64,000 bases of DNA from NCBI RefSeq assembly GCF_025195085.2, contig NZ_JANAVY020000001.1, positions 868,001 through 932,000 of the forward strand, read 5' to 3'. Position 1 is the first letter of the stretch, and each line of letters begins with the position of its first letter. The notes beneath the pieces are model-generated. The model saw only the letters and a list, made by a program, of their open reading frames with translations. It did no database searches and was not told the origin of the DNA. The DNA comes from Vibrio intestinalis (GTDB taxonomy: Bacteria; Pseudomonadota; Gammaproteobacteria; Enterobacterales; Vibrionaceae). The position numbers and the translations under genes are program-made. Of the stretch, positions 16,973 to 26,901 are shown piece by piece.

Positions 16973-19747
16973 ATGTTGTCATTAATCGAACAAATCAAAA
17001 CTGGCGCACTTTGGGATTTCCCTGGTGGCGTTCATCCACCAGAAAACAAAAAGCAGTCTTTAAAAACGGATATTGCTCGTGCCGCAATCCCTCAAGAGAT
17101 CGTATTACCAATCAAACAGCACATTGGTAAGCCCGGTAACCTTATCGTAAATGTAGGCGATCACGTTCTTAAAGGTCAGCCGCTCACTAAATACGACATG
17201 AGCTTCATGTTGCCAGTGCATGCGCCAACCTCAGGCACGATCACGGCAATAGAACCTCGCACTACTGCTCATCCATCTGGTTTAAGCGAAATGTGTGTGG
17301 TAATCAAACCAGACCAGCAAGACCAATGGATTGAACGCAATCCCATTGCAGACTTTACTAATAAAACCCCTGATGAACTTATCGAAGTGATTCGCCAAGC
17401 GGGTGTATCTGGTATGGGTGGTGCTGGCTTCCCTACTGCTAAGAAAATCCAATCCGGTTTAGCCCGTACAGAAATCTTGATCGTCAATGCCGCTGAGTGT
17501 GAACCATACATCACCGCTGACGATATTCTAATGCAGCAATACGCGGACGCAGTGATTCAAGGCATTGAAATTGTTGAGCACATCCTCAAGCCGAAACTGA
17601 CAGTTATCGGTATTGAAGATAACAAGCCAAAAGCGATTAAAGCGCTAGAAAGAGCCGCCGAACACAAAGACATTGTGATTCGTGTTATCCCGACCAAATA
17701 CCCGTCGGGTGGTGAAAAACAGCTAATTAAAGTCCTCACCAACAAAGAAGTACCCAATAACGGCATTCCGGCTGACATTGGCTTGTTGGTGCAAAACGTT
17801 GGTTCGCTGTATGCCATTCAACGCGCCGTTTGTCATGGCGAGCCATTAATCGAGCGCATCGTGACCTTAACGGGTAAAACCTTTAAGCAACCGAAAAACG
17901 TTTGGGCGCTGATTGGCACTTCGGTGGAAGATTTACTCACCGAATTTGGCTATAAAGCGGATAAAAAGTTACCGCGTTTAATTATGGGCGGCCCAATGAT
18001 GGGCTTTACGCTGCCACACTCAGCAGTCCCTATCACCAAAACAGCCAACTGTATTTTAGCGCCGACTCGACGTGAGATCGCTTCTGATCAATACGAGATG
18101 GCGTGTATTCGCTGTGGTCAGTGCGCCGAGGCCTGCCCTGCCTCATTACTTCCACAACAACTGCAATGGCATGCCAAAGCAGAAGAATTTGATAAGTGCG
18201 AAGAGCTTAATCTTAAAGATTGTATTGAATGCGGCGCTTGCGCCTTTGTCTGCCCTAGTGAAATTCCGCTGGTTCAATACTATCGCCAAGCAAAAGCTGA
18301 GATTCGTACTCGCAAAGAAGAAGCAGAAGCAGCGGAGCGCGCGAAACAACGCTTTGAAGAGAAAAAAGCTCGCCTAGAACGCGACAAAGCCGAACGCGAG
18401 AATCGCTTTAAAAAGGCAGCTGACGATCGTCGTCAAGAGATGAAGAAAACCGGTGGCGACGATGCCATCGCGGCGGCCATTGCACGTGTGAAAGCGCAAA
18501 AATCGGATTCAACAGACAAGCCTGCTGAGCCAACAGTGAAACCAGCCGTAGCAGCGGCGATTGCCAAAGCAAAAGCCAAACAAGCCGCTGCGCAGCAAGC
18601 TGGTCAATCTGAACCTGACAACAGCGAAATGGCGAAATTGCGCGAAGAGCGCAAACGTCTTGCACGTGAACGCAAAGCAGAAAAAGAACAAGCTCCTGCA
18701 GATAGCGCTACTGACAAGAAAGATGCTGTTGCTGCAGCGATAGCGCGAGCAAAAGCGAAGAAAGCCGCAGCAAAAGAAGACATCGGTCAAACTGAGGCTG
18801 GTGATAAAAAAGCAGCAGTTGCAGCCGCGCTTGCCCGTGCGAAAGCAAAAAAGGCCGAATCAAACAGTACTTCAAATAATGCTGAAGCGGCAGACGATAA
18901 GAAAGCCGCCGTTGCCGCTGCGGTTGCTCGTGCAAAAGCACGCAAGGCTGAACAGCAAGCTGAATCTGCACAGGCAACAAGCTCTGAGCAAACACCATCA
19001 GATCAGAAAGCCGAACCAAAGAAAGCTGCCGTTGCAGCTGCAATAGCGCGAGCAAAAGCGCGTAAAGCAGAGCAACAAGCCGATACTCAATCAGTAACGG
19101 AACCAGCATCGGAATCTACACCTGAGCCAGAAGTCGATCCGAAAAAGGCAGCCGTTGCTGCCGCGATAGCGCGAGCTAAAGCACGTAAAGCAGAGCAGCA
19201 AGCTAATGCCCAATCGGAAGCGGCAAGCGAACCTGTATCAGAATCGACACCTGAGCCAGAAGTCGACCCGAAAAAAGCAGCCGTTGCTGCAGCAATCGCG
19301 CGAGCTAAAGCGCGCAAAGCTGAGCAACAAGCCGATACCCAGCCGGAAGCGGTAAGCAAACCTGTATCAGTATCAACACCTGAGCCAGAAGTCGACCCTA
19401 AAAAAGCAGCCGTTGCTGCCGCAATCGCGAGAGCTAAAGCGCGCAAAGCAGAGCAGCAAGCCAATACCCAGCAGGAAGCGGCAAGCGAACCGGTATCAGA
19501 ATCGACACCTGGACCAGAAGTCGATCCGAAAAAGGCAACCGTTGCTGCCGCGATAGCGCGAGCTAAAGCACGTAAAGCAGAGCAACAAGCTAATGCGCAA
19601 TCGGAAGCAGAAATCGAACCTGCATCAGAATCAACACCTGAACCGGAAGTTGACCCGAAAAAGGCAGCCGTTGCCGCCGCGATAGCCCGCGCTAAGGCGC
19701 GTAAAGCAGAACAAGAAAAATTGAAACAATCTGAGGAGAAAGAGTAG
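16973..19747 (+). CDS. rnfC: Rnf electron transport complex subunit C, with a long Ala/Lys repeat tail
   Basis: Residues 1-440 form the conserved NADH/FMN- and Fe-S-binding core. It carries a [12 protein letters not shown] loop and two 4Fe-4S motifs ([12 protein letters not shown] and [12 protein letters not shown]), and interacts with RnfB and NAD(H). From about residue 440 a Lys/Glu/Arg-rich coiled region leads into about eleven copies of an (A)[11 protein letters not shown](R/K)KAE helix. The last copies are a 43-residue tandem repeat with acidic STPEPEVDP linkers. The total of 924 aa exceeds E. coli RsxC (740). The tail is common in gamma-proteobacteria, but its length varies. Its role is unknown, perhaps membrane-surface contact. 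Confidence 0.96.
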   Translation: MLSLIEQIKTGALWDFPGGVHPPENKKQSLKTDIARAAIPQEIVLPIKQHIGKPGNLIVNVGDHVLKGQPLTKYDMSFMLPVHAPTSGTITAIEPRTTAHPSGLSEMCVVIKPDQQDQWIERNPIADFTNKTPDELIEVIRQAGVSGMGGAGFPTAKKIQSGLARTEILIVNAAECEPYITADDILMQQYADAVIQGIEIVEHILKPKLTVIGIEDNKPKAIKALERAAEHKDIVIRVIPTKYPSGGEKQLIKVLTNKEVPNNGIPADIGLLVQNVGSLYAIQRAVCHGEPLIERIVTLTGKTFKQPKNVWALIGTSVEDLLTEFGYKADKKLPRLIMGGPMMGFTLPHSAVPITKTANCILAPTRREIASDQYEMACIRCGQCAEACPASLLPQQLQWHAKAEEFDKCEELNLKDCIECGACAFVCPSEIPLVQYYRQAKAEIRTRKEEAEAAERAKQRFEEKKARLERDKAERENRFKKAADDRRQEMKKTGGDDAIAAAIARVKAQKSDSTDKPAEPTVKPAVAAAIAKAKAKQAAAQQAGQSEPDNSEMAKLREERKRLARERKAEKEQAPADSATDKKDAVAAAIARAKAKKAAAKEDIGQTEAGDKKAAVAAALARAKAKKAESNSTSNNAEAADDKKAAVAAAVARAKARKAEQQAESAQATSSEQTPSDQKAEPKKAAVAAAIARAKARKAEQQADTQSVTEPASESTPEPEVDPKKAAVAAAIARAKARKAEQQANAQSEAASEPVSESTPEPEVDPKKAAVAAAIARAKARKAEQQADTQPEAVSKPVSVSTPEPEVDPKKAAVAAAIARAKARKAEQQANTQQEAASEPVSESTPGPEVDPKKATVAAAIARAKARKAEQQANAQSEAEIEPASESTPEPEVDPKKAAVAAAIARAKARKAEQEKLKQSEEKE
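19142..19720 (+). repeat. 129-bp tandem repeats in rnfC
   Basis: Units begin (AAA of the KKAAV helix) at 19142, 19271, 19400, 19529 and 19658, an exact 129-bp (43-codon) spacing. The last unit is truncated by the C-terminus. More diverged copies precede them from about 18460. In-frame spacing means that copy-number change would alter tail length without breaking the gene. Confidence 0.93.
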
Positions 19748-20793
19748 TGGCCTTTTTCATTGCCAGCTCACCCCATGCGCATAGCCGCAGAAGCACTCCT
19801 GACCTAATGAAGTGGGTAGCGCTATGTGCTATCCCTGGTTTAGCAGCACAGACTTACTTTTTTGGATGGGGAACACTTATCCAACTCGGTCTCGCGATCG
19901 TACTTGGCTTAACCCTTGAAGGGCTGGTCATGTTATTGCGTAAACGCTCACCGATGTCTGCACTACGTGATAACAGTGCGCTGGTGACCGCTTGGTTACT
20001 GGCGATCGCTATTCCACCACTTTCTCCTTGGTGGGTCATCACCATTGGCCTTATCTTCGCGATCATCATCGCTAAGCACCTATATGGTGGTATTGGCCAA
20101 AACCTATTTAATCCTGCAATGGTCGCTTATGTGGTATTGCTGATCTCATTCCCATTACAGATGACCAGCTGGATCTCACCAGTTGAGTTACAAGCTACGC
20201 CTATCTCGATGGGGGATGCATTTTCACTCATCTTTACTGGCTTCAATAACGAAGGGCTGTCATTGCAGCAAATTCGTACCGGTATTGACGGCGTCACAAT
20301 GGCAACTCCGCTAGACAGCCTAAAAACCGCCCTACTCACAGGCAGTACCGTCAGCGAAGCAGTAAGACAGCCTCAATTTGGCCCATTTGCGGGCTTGGGT
20401 TGGCAGTGGGTTAACCTTTCTTACCTAGCAGGTGGCCTCGCGCTCATTAAGCTGCGTGTCATTAACTGGCATATCCCAGTCGGCTTCCTGACTTCATTAC
20501 TGGTTATCAGTGGCCTATTCATGTTCATCACACCAGAGCAAACGGCTTCACCTATGATTCACCTCTTCTCTGGTGCAACCATGCTAGGTGCATTCTTTAT
20601 TGCTACCGATCCGGTGTCGGCTTCAACGACAGTTAAAGGACGCCTGATTTTCGGTGCGTTTATCGGTGCGATGGTATTTATCATTCGCAGCTGGGGCGGC
20701 TTCCCTGATGGCGTGGCGTTTGCTGTACTGCTGGCGAACATGTGTGTACCTTTAATTGACTACTACACTAAACCTCGAACTTATGGGCACTAA
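19747..20793 (+). CDS. rnfD: Rnf electron transport complex subunit D
   Basis: The 348-residue membrane subunit is of the NqrB/RnfD family. It has about nine helices and a [13 protein letters not shown] motif whose Thr is the site of covalent FMN attachment through phosphoester linkage. The GTG start at 19747 overlaps the last base of the rnfC stop and has GAGGAGAAAG upstream. The N-terminus ([17 protein letters not shown]) aligns with E. coli RsxD. It probably forms the ion-translocating channel with RnfA and RnfE. Confidence 0.96.
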   Translation: MAFFIASSPHAHSRRSTPDLMKWVALCAIPGLAAQTYFFGWGTLIQLGLAIVLGLTLEGLVMLLRKRSPMSALRDNSALVTAWLLAIAIPPLSPWWVITIGLIFAIIIAKHLYGGIGQNLFNPAMVAYVVLLISFPLQMTSWISPVELQATPISMGDAFSLIFTGFNNEGLSLQQIRTGIDGVTMATPLDSLKTALLTGSTVSEAVRQPQFGPFAGLGWQWVNLSYLAGGLALIKLRVINWHIPVGFLTSLLVISGLFMFITPEQTASPMIHLFSGATMLGAFFIATDPVSASTTVKGRLIFGAFIGAMVFIIRSWGGFPDGVAFAVLLANMCVPLIDYYTKPRTYGH

Positions 20794-20802
20794 GGAACAC
20801 GT

Positions 20803-21438
20803 ATGCTAAACGCGATACGCAAAAATGGCGCAACACTAGCCTTGTTTGCTTGTGCTTCAACAGGCTTAGTGGCGCTAACTCAATATCTGACCAAAGATCA
20901 GATTCATCAGCAAGAAAAAGCGCAATTGCTCTCGGTACTTAACCAAGTGATTCCGCATAAACTGCACGACAACGAAATGTACCAATCTTGCACTTTGGTT
21001 AAAGATGCAGCGTTAGGCACAGAAGAGCCGATGCCTGCCTATATCGCGACTCTAAACGGCCAACCGAGTGCGATTGCTATCGAAGCTATCGCCCCTGACG
21101 GCTATAACGGTGCAATTAAAATCATTGTTGGTATCAAGCACGATGGTACGATCACGGGCACTCGAGTGCTATCTCACCAAGAAACCCCAGGACTGGGTGA
21201 TAAAATAGACTTAAGGGTCGGCGATTGGATTTTGGGCTTTACTGGCAAAAACGTCTCCGACGATAACCGTGATACATGGTTGGTGCGCAAAGATGGCGGT
21301 CAATTTGATCAATTTACCGGTGCAACCATTACACCTCGCGCTGTGGTGAAAGCGGTAAGAAATACCGTCGACTACGTTAACCAAAACCGTCAAACGTTGT
21401 TAGAACAACCTTTAAACTGTGGAGGTAACCATGGTTGA
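20803..21438 (+). CDS. rnfG: Rnf electron transport complex subunit G
   Basis: The 211-residue protein has one N-terminal membrane anchor (about residues 10-28) and a periplasmic FMN-binding domain. The [11 protein letters not shown] motif contains the Thr that carries covalent FMN, and [12 protein letters not shown] is also conserved. It starts 9 bp after rnfD, and its last 8 nt overlap the rnfE start. Confidence 0.96.
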   Translation: MLNAIRKNGATLALFACASTGLVALTQYLTKDQIHQQEKAQLLSVLNQVIPHKLHDNEMYQSCTLVKDAALGTEEPMPAYIATLNGQPSAIAIEAIAPDGYNGAIKIIVGIKHDGTITGTRVLSHQETPGLGDKIDLRVGDWILGFTGKNVSDDNRDTWLVRKDGGQFDQFTGATITPRAVVKAVRNTVDYVNQNRQTLLEQPLNCGGNHG

Positions 21439-22123
21439 GCATAAAAAACTGATTAAGGATGGCCTGTGGGATAACAACCCTGCCCTTGTTCAGCTACTTG
21501 GGCTTTGTCCACTACTTGCGGTTTCATCAACAGTCACCAACGCATTAGGCCTAGGCGTCGCGACGTTATTGGTGCTAGTGGGTTCTAACGTGACCGTATC
21601 GTTAGTTAAAGATTACGTGCCAAAAGAAGTGCGTATTCCGGTTTTCGTTATGATCATCGCGTCACTAGTAACCTGTGTTCAGTTACTGATGAATGCTTAC
21701 GCCTACGGTTTATACCTATCGCTGGGTATCTTTATCCCGCTGATTGTGACCAACTGCATCATCATTGGCCGCGCAGAAGCTTTTGCCTCAAAAAATGCGC
21801 TGTTACCGTCAGCTCAAGATGGCTTTTGGATGGGCATGGGTATGACGGCGGCTCTAGTCGCTCTAGGTGCAATGCGTGAATTAATTGGCAATGGCACACT
21901 ATTCGACGGTGCTGACTTACTGCTCGGTGAGTGGGCAAAAGTATTACGCATCGAAGTATTCCAAATCGATAACAGTTTTCTACTCGCCTTATTGCCTCCA
22001 GGCGCTTTTATTGGCGTAGGCTTAATGATCGCGTTGAAAAATGTCATTGATAAAAAACTAGCCGATCGCCAACCAAAACAACAAAAACAGGCGATAGAGC
22101 GAGTACGCGTTACCAACTCTTAA
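21431..22123 (+). CDS. rnfE: Rnf electron transport complex subunit E
   Basis: The 230-residue six-helix membrane subunit is paralogous to RnfA. The [17 protein letters not shown] and [15 protein letters not shown] motifs carry the Cys ligands for the shared intramembrane [2Fe-2S] cluster. The ATG at 21431 directly follows GGAGGT. The earlier in-frame GTG at 21419 lacks spacing to a site. It overlaps the rnfG end. After the stop lie two inverted repeats (22126-22142, and 22153-22162 with 22192-22201) without a T-run. Confidence 0.96.
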   Translation: MVEHKKLIKDGLWDNNPALVQLLGLCPLLAVSSTVTNALGLGVATLLVLVGSNVTVSLVKDYVPKEVRIPVFVMIIASLVTCVQLLMNAYAYGLYLSLGIFIPLIVTNCIIIGRAEAFASKNALLPSAQDGFWMGMGMTAALVALGAMRELIGNGTLFDGADLLLGEWAKVLRIEVFQIDNSFLLALLPPGAFIGVGLMIALKNVIDKKLADRQPKQQKQAIERVRVTNS

Positions 22124-22152
22124 TCATCTCGGTAAGCGAGATGTAAACCAAA

Positions 22153-22201
22153 ACCAGTCAGAATGAAATAACACGCCCGAAGAGGTACTCATCTGACTGG
22201 T
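22153..22201. repeat. Inverted repeat between rnfE and nth
   Basis: Perfect 10-bp arms, ACCAGTCAGA and TCTGACTGGT, are separated by 29 nt. A small hairpin ATCTCG-GTAAG-CGAGAT lies just before (22126-22142). There is no T-run, so these may be RNA-processing or 3'-stabilising elements within an rnf-nth transcript rather than a terminator. Confidence 0.55.
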
Positions 22202-22226
22202 CACACTAGAAGCAGCAGCCAACAAA

Positions 22227-22862
22227 ATGAACAAAACCAAACGCATTGAGATTCTTGAGCGGCTGAGGGAAAACAATCCTAACCCGCAGACAGAACTAAA
22301 TTGGAGCACTCCTTTCGAACTGCTTATAGCGGTATTACTTTCCGCACAAGCAACCGACGTTAGCGTAAACAAAGCCACGGATAAACTCTACCCTGTCGCG
22401 AACACGCCGCAAGGGTTGCTCGACTTAGGTGTCGATGGCGTAAAGGATTACATCAAAACTATCGGGCTATTTAATTCAAAAGCGGAAAACGTCATTAAAA
22501 CTTGCCGAATTTTACTCGAGCAACACAATGGTGAAGTCCCTGAAAACCGAGAGGCGTTAGAGGCTCTACCTGGTGTTGGACGCAAAACCGCTAACGTTGT
22601 ACTGAATACCGCCTTTGGTTGGCCAACTATCGCTGTCGATACGCACATTTATCGCGTTTCGAATCGAACCAAATTTGCCATGGGTAAAAACGTAGACCAA
22701 GTAGAAGAAAAGCTGCTTAAAGTCGTGCCAAAGGAATTCAAACTCGATGTACACCACTGGTTGATTCTACACGGCCGTTATACCTGTGTTGCCCGCAAGC
22801 CACGCTGCGGCAGTTGTATTATTGAAGACTTGTGTGAGTTTAAAGAAAAAACAGAAGTGTAG
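22227..22862 (+). CDS. nth: Endonuclease III
   Basis: This 211-residue DNA glycosylase/AP lyase removes oxidised pyrimidines. The helix-hairpin-helix LPGVGRKTANVV contains catalytic Lys120, and Asp138 lies in VDTH. A C-terminal 4Fe-4S cluster is formed by Cys187, 194, 197 and 203 (CxxxxxxCxxCxxxxxC). Length and numbering equal E. coli Nth. As in E. coli, it follows the rnf/rsx operon and is probably co-transcribed. A terminator follows. Confidence 0.98.
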   Translation: MNKTKRIEILERLRENNPNPQTELNWSTPFELLIAVLLSAQATDVSVNKATDKLYPVANTPQGLLDLGVDGVKDYIKTIGLFNSKAENVIKTCRILLEQHNGEVPENREALEALPGVGRKTANVVLNTAFGWPTIAVDTHIYRVSNRTKFAMGKNVDQVEEKLLKVVPKEFKLDVHHWLILHGRYTCVARKPRCGSCIIEDLCEFKEKTEV

Positions 22863-22886
22863 ACTCGCCTCGAGCCAAAAAACTAA

Positions 22887-22908
22887 GGCAGCCATAGGCT
22901 GCCTTTTT
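22887..22908 (+). terminator. Terminator after nth
   Basis: The perfect stem GGCAGCC-ATA-GGCTGCC is followed by TTTTT on the plus strand, 25 nt after the nth stop. Confidence 0.9.
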
Positions 22909-22934
22909 AATGCACTTTATAAGTTATTGACGGA

Positions 22935-23840
22935 TTAAAGCTCCGTTACGCTTTGCACATCTTTGATCATTTGCTCGGTAGAGTGAACACCAGCAATCGA
23001 TACATACCAAGAGTCTACATCCAAGAAAGCAATCCGCTTATTTTTGTAAGCTTTAGTCTGCTTGATTAGATCATTATCAAACGCCTGAGTTAAATCGTAG
23101 TTTGAATTAGCATCGAGCTTATTACGGTCAATCGCGAGAATAATGCTTGGGTTTACTTCGTGGATGAATTCATAAGACACCAGATCACCGTGGTTACCTG
23201 CGTCTTCTTTTTTCACCGTCTCAAGGAAACCAAAATCTTGATAGATCGCAGAGAAACGCGAATGCGCGCCAAAGGTGGTAATGTTCTCACCCAGGCTCAA
23301 TACCGTCAGAGCATCAATTTTGTTGCCTTGATTATGCTCACGAATCGCTGAGATTTGCGCATCCAACTGTTTGATCTTCTGTTCCACTTTATCTTCGATA
23401 GCAAAAATTTTGCCCAAGTTTCGCCACTGCTGCTGCGTACTCGTCCAATAGTCGTGTTTCAAATTTGCCGAAAAGATAATGGTCGGCGCAATATCAGAAA
23501 GCTCATCATATTTAGAGGAAGCGCGAGGGCCAATAATAATAAGATCTGGTTTGGCGGTGAAAATATTTTCAAAATCCGGCTCAAAATGACTACCTGCTGA
23601 TGGATAATCGTTTTGGTTATACTTCGCCAGATAGGAAGGTAGGTGCGAGGCATTCGCCACAGCAACCGGATCAATACCAAACTTGTCAAGCGCATCCAAT
23701 ACACCAAAACCAATCGCGACAACCCGCTTTGGTTGCACTTCAACTTCTGTTTTTCCTTTCTGGTGCTCGATTGTGACTGTTTCTGCCATTGCTGCCGTAG
23801 AAAACAACATTGCGAGAAAAATACCTAGGTACTTGTTCAT
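22935..23840 (-). CDS. Siderophore ABC transporter periplasmic binding protein (FatB/CeuE-like)
   Basis: The 301-residue protein has a signal peptide (MNKYLGIFLAMLFSTAAMA, cleavage about residue 19-20), followed by a class III periplasmic-binding fold with VVAIGFGVLDALDKFGI, KPDLIIIGPR and HEVNPSIILAIDR segments typical of iron-siderophore binding proteins. The start at 23840 is placed at the signal peptide; the longer upstream extension has none. It has its own promoter with a Fur box, so iron-repressed expression is expected. No permease or ATPase gene is adjacent, so it must work with components encoded elsewhere. The ligand (catecholate type) is a guess. Confidence 0.88.
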   Translation of the reverse strand: MNKYLGIFLAMLFSTAAMAETVTIEHQKGKTEVEVQPKRVVAIGFGVLDALDKFGIDPVAVANASHLPSYLAKYNQNDYPSAGSHFEPDFENIFTAKPDLIIIGPRASSKYDELSDIAPTIIFSANLKHDYWTSTQQQWRNLGKIFAIEDKVEQKIKQLDAQISAIREHNQGNKIDALTVLSLGENITTFGAHSRFSAIYQDFGFLETVKKEDAGNHGDLVSYEFIHEVNPSIILAIDRNKLDANSNYDLTQAFDNDLIKQTKAYKNKRIAFLDVDSWYVSIAGVHSTEQMIKDVQSVTEL

Positions 23841-23849
23841 TCCATAAAC

Positions 23850-23908
23850 CTTAATGAGAGTCATTATCAGTGGTTGGCAAATATACCCATACCTTATTGA
23901 GCAATCAA
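23850..23908 (-). promoter_or_regulatory. Fur-controlled promoter of the siderophore-binding protein
   Basis: On the minus strand: -35 TTGATT (23903-23908), 17-bp spacer, -10 TATATT (23880-23885). A Fur box (GATAATGA...TCATTA, 14 of 19 consensus bases) lies at 23850-23868, just downstream of the predicted start, where a bound repressor would block initiation. Confidence 0.82.
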
Positions 23909-23981
23909 GCAAAAGGCGCATTTACTTAGACAAATCCGTGCTAAGATAAAACGTAATTTTGTTTAATTTTGGAGCACTTCC

Positions 23982-24398
23982 ATGTCAAATGGCCGCATTC
24001 TTCATACCATGCTTCGCGTGGGTAACTTAGATAAATCTATCCAATTTTACACTGACGTAATGGGCATGACATTGCTGCGTCAGCACGACAACGAAGAGTA
24101 CAAATACACTCTTGCTTTCCTAGGCTACGGTGATGAGTCTCAAGGTTCAGTGATTGAGCTGACTTACAACTGGGGCACAAGTGAATACGACCTTGGCAAC
24201 GCATTTGGTCATATCGCCATCGGCGTTGACGACATTTACGCAACTTGTGATGCCATCAAAGCTGCGGGCGGTAATGTAACGCGCGAAGCAGGCCCGGTAA
24301 AAGGTGGCTCAACACACATTGCATTCGTCAAAGACCCTGACGGATACATGATTGAACTTATTCAGAATACCCAAGCATCTGCTGGCCTAGAAGGTTAG
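23982..24398 (+). CDS. gloA: Lactoylglutathione lyase (glyoxalase I)
   Basis: The 138-residue enzyme isomerises the methylglyoxal-glutathione hemithioacetal to S-lactoylglutathione. Metal ligands are visible at His8, Glu59, His77 and Glu125, each offset by 3 from E. coli GloA (His5, Glu56, His74, Glu122). The short loop architecture is that of the Ni/Co-dependent bacterial type. GGAG lies upstream of the ATG. It is monocistronic between two Fur-regulated promoters but has no Fur box itself. Confidence 0.97.
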   Translation: MSNGRILHTMLRVGNLDKSIQFYTDVMGMTLLRQHDNEEYKYTLAFLGYGDESQGSVIELTYNWGTSEYDLGNAFGHIAIGVDDIYATCDAIKAAGGNVTREAGPVKGGSTHIAFVKDPDGYMIELIQNTQASAGLEG

Positions 24399-24458
24399 TC
24401 ATCTAAGTAAAATTCGTGTTAATAATTCGCTGCAACTTCCATGGTGAATTATTAACAC

Positions 24459-24487
24459 TTTACATGATAATCATTATCATTTAATCT
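24459..24487 (+). promoter_or_regulatory. Fur-box promoter of the DUF2753 gene
   Basis: -35 TTTACA (24459-24464), 17-bp spacer, -10 TAATCT (24482-24487). The spacer is almost wholly filled by the palindrome ATGATAATCATTATCAT (24464-24480), a near-ideal Fur box. Fur binding here would exclude RNA polymerase. Confidence 0.85.
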
Positions 24488-24518
24488 TTATCGCATCTGG
24501 AAGATGGAGATTTATGAA

Positions 24519-24956
24519 ATGGGTATCGCTGACTGGGAGAAACATACTTTACTGGCTGATATCGCTCTAAAAGAAAAAGATCATTTGCGTAGTATTCTTC
24601 ACTATCAACAAGCTCTGACTCTAAGCGAAGATATCGGTGATTCTGAATCGATTGACGTAGAAGACCGTCTGATGATTTCAGTCATCTCTTGTCACAACAT
24701 GGCGTCATTTTGGCGAACCATGGGTGATGTAAAGTATGAGTTAAAATATCTAAAACTGGCTTCGGAAAAGGTGCTAACACTGGTACCTCAATGTCCGAAC
24801 AGTGACTGTGATGCTTTTGTAGATTCAATGGGCTGCTGTAAAAAAGCGCTGATTGAGTTCATGAAACGCCACCCAAACCCAAAAATTGCACGTATGGTGC
24901 AAGATATAGACACAGCGACAAACTGCAACCTAATCGCAAAATTCCGTCTAAACTAA
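24519..24956 (+). CDS. DUF2753-family protein of unknown function
   Basis: The 145-residue, mostly helical soluble protein begins with a TPR-like helix pair (residues about 1-35, HLRSILHYQQALTLSE) and matches what I recall as the Vibrio DUF2753 family. It has eight Cys, with a CPNSDCDAF...GCC cluster around residues 92-108 that could bind metal. There is no signal peptide or membrane segment. The start at 24519 is preferred over 24504 because GGAG lies 9 nt upstream. The strong Fur box in its promoter implies expression under iron limitation. No function is known to me. Confidence 0.8.
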   Translation: MGIADWEKHTLLADIALKEKDHLRSILHYQQALTLSEDIGDSESIDVEDRLMISVISCHNMASFWRTMGDVKYELKYLKLASEKVLTLVPQCPNSDCDAFVDSMGCCKKALIEFMKRHPNPKIARMVQDIDTATNCNLIAKFRLN

Positions 24957-25000
24957 TTAAGTTTCCCCTTATTGGTGATTTAGTCACGCCAATACAAAAA

Positions 25001-25023
25001 AACCAGCCAAACGGCTGGTTTTT
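25001..25023. terminator. Bidirectional terminator between the DUF2753 gene and motY
   Basis: The perfect stem AACCAGCC-AAAC-GGCTGGTT is flanked by A-run and T-run, so it can serve both convergent genes. Confidence 0.9.
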
Positions 25024-25061
25024 ACTTTTCTAGCGTGTAGCAATACCACTAAACAAGAGTG

Positions 25062-25943
25062 CTAAACGTTAGTACGCCCCAGTGAAATCACTACGCGGCG
25101 GTTTTTGTCTTTGCCAATTGGCGAGGCGTTATCGGCAATTGGTCGACGCTTACCGTAACCTTGTACCTGAATACGGTCTTGTGGCATACCAATCGACTCA
25201 AAGTAACTTCTCAACACTTCAGCACGCTGCTCCGAAAGTTGCTGGCTAGCACTTTTACTGTCTTCCGAATCGGTATAAGTGGATACCAACACCAAATCAA
25301 TATCTTGGTTGTGACGAATATACTCGGCAATTTGTGCCAAACGTTTCTGCGATGCCTTGTTCAATTGAACACTTGAGCGATCATAGTGAAGGATCGTGAA
25401 TGAGATATCTTCAAAGCTGTATGGCAGCAGGTTAGCAATACAATCACTGAATACATTGTACTTAGGTTGGAACAGTACCGAAGAGAGCGCAACTTCTACC
25501 CTTTGATCTCGGCTTTGCCATTCTTGATAGCTAAATGTCGGATAACGACCTTTCTCAAGTTCGCTCAGTAAGCTCCACGCTGTTTGACCACCTACATAAC
25601 CATCAAATTGTTTAAAGAAACGAATATTGGTCATGCGATCTGCGCCCTCACCCGGACGCCAAGCTGGCGGCATAGAAACAAGGGAAACATCACGCGTTTC
25701 ACCCATAGGGCGCTTCATTTTGAGTTCAAAATCCAAGTTAAGTTTTTTACTGGCATGAGAAGAGAACACCGCATCACCATAATTTGGGATAGGGTGAACC
25801 AAGCGGCATTCTAATGGCGTGTTGACCACCATTTGCCATTGAGACTGTTGAGGTGTCGCCACGTAGTGTTTATCCATAGCAACACTTGGGGCTGCTATAG
25901 AAATCATTGAAAGTGCTACGCTTGTGGCTAACCGCTTCTTCAT
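25062..25943 (-). CDS. motY: Sodium-type polar flagellar motor protein MotY
   Basis: The 293-residue protein has a signal peptide (cleavage near residue 22, SVAMDKHY), an N-terminal T-ring domain (about 23-175) that contacts the basal body, and a C-terminal OmpA-like peptidoglycan-binding domain (about 180-290) with [17 protein letters not shown] and GYGKRRPI motifs. Family knowledge: MotX/MotY form the T ring that anchors PomA/PomB stators of Vibrio polar flagella. Length matches known MotY. A 6-bp hairpin (25974-25991) lies in the leader. A degenerate sigma-28-like element (TTATCGTT at 25992-25999 on plus) is too weak to call. Confidence 0.95.
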   Translation of the reverse strand: MKKRLATSVALSMISIAAPSVAMDKHYVATPQQSQWQMVVNTPLECRLVHPIPNYGDAVFSSHASKKLNLDFELKMKRPMGETRDVSLVSMPPAWRPGEGADRMTNIRFFKQFDGYVGGQTAWSLLSELEKGRYPTFSYQEWQSRDQRVEVALSSVLFQPKYNVFSDCIANLLPYSFEDISFTILHYDRSSVQLNKASQKRLAQIAEYIRHNQDIDLVLVSTYTDSEDSKSASQQLSEQRAEVLRSYFESIGMPQDRIQVQGYGKRRPIADNASPIGKDKNRRVVISLGRTNV

Positions 25944-26221
25944 GTTTTAACTTTACTCTTGAATATGTCACACGCGGCACTAGCTTGCCGCTTATCGTTG
26001 TTGCTAAGTATAAAGCAAGAAGCCCGCCAACTTTTGGTTGCTCAAGCGAATACACTTATTGTTGCTACTTCTATCAGCAATAAATAGAAACAACGCCTAA
26101 TCCCTCGCCACTCAATGATATTAGCAAAGGAATAACAAGGCGATATCTCCTGCTATTGGCGATTGGTATTGCAGATAGAATCTGCAATAATGCTTCTCTA
26201 ATCACACAAAATTAACTAAAC

Positions 26222-26872
26222 ATGACTGTAGAAAACGAAGCATTGACGCTTAAAAAACGCTTTCGCGGCTATTTCCCTGTGGTAATCGATGTTGAAACCG
26301 CGGGATTTAACGCCAAAACTGACGCACTACTCGAAATTTGTGCCATCACCTTAAAAATGGATGAGCATGGCGATCTTCATCCAGCGTCGACGATTCACTT
26401 TCATGTTGAGCCCTTTGAGGGCGCGAACCTAGAGAAAGAAGCACTAGAGTTTACCGGAATCCACGACCCATTTAGCCCATTGCGTGGTGCGGTTGCCGAA
26501 TCTGAAGCTCTCAAGGAAATCTACAAACTTGTGCGTAAAGAGCAAAAAGCCGCGGATTGTAGCCGCGCAATTATCGTTGCTCACAATGCCACTTTCGACC
26601 ACAGCTTTGTGATGGAAGCGAGCGAACGCAGCAAGTTAAAACGAGTCCCGTTCCACCCCTTCGCAACTTTTGATACTGCCGCACTAAGTGGCCTTGCTTA
26701 CGGCCAAACCGTTCTGGCCAAAGCATGCAAAACTGCTGGGATGGAATTTGACAACAAAGAAGCCCATTCTGCGCTATACGATACACAAAAAACCGCAGAG
26801 CTCTTCTGTGGCATCGTTAATAAATGGAAAGCTCTTGGTGGCTGGCCTATTACTGATGATGTCGAAGAATAA
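26222..26872 (+). CDS. rnt: Ribonuclease T
   Basis: RNase T is a DEDDh 3'-5' exonuclease that trims tRNA and other stable RNA 3' ends. The 216-residue protein shows [10 protein letters not shown] with Asp23 and Glu25, [10 protein letters not shown] with the third acidic residue, and the C-terminal [12 protein letters not shown] with catalytic His and Asp. It is close to E. coli RNase T in length and motifs. It is followed after 29 bp by a carrier gene. Confidence 0.97.
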   Translation: MTVENEALTLKKRFRGYFPVVIDVETAGFNAKTDALLEICAITLKMDEHGDLHPASTIHFHVEPFEGANLEKEALEFTGIHDPFSPLRGAVAESEALKEIYKLVRKEQKAADCSRAIIVAHNATFDHSFVMEASERSKLKRVPFHPFATFDTAALSGLAYGQTVLAKACKTAGMEFDNKEAHSALYDTQKTAELFCGIVNKWKALGGWPITDDVEE

Positions 26873-26901
26873 TAATTGTAAACACAATCAATGAGTTAAT
26901 T

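Noticed and set aside
18708-19464. Long minus-strand open frames rich in Leu/Gln or Ala/Ser opposite the rnfC tail
   Set aside because: They are shadows of the low-complexity rnfC repeats. They have no ribosome binding sites and no recognisable domains.
25992-26018. Sigma-28 promoter for motY
   Set aside because: TTATCGTT is an acceptable -10 half, but the base group at the -35 position (GCAA instead of TTTA) does not match.
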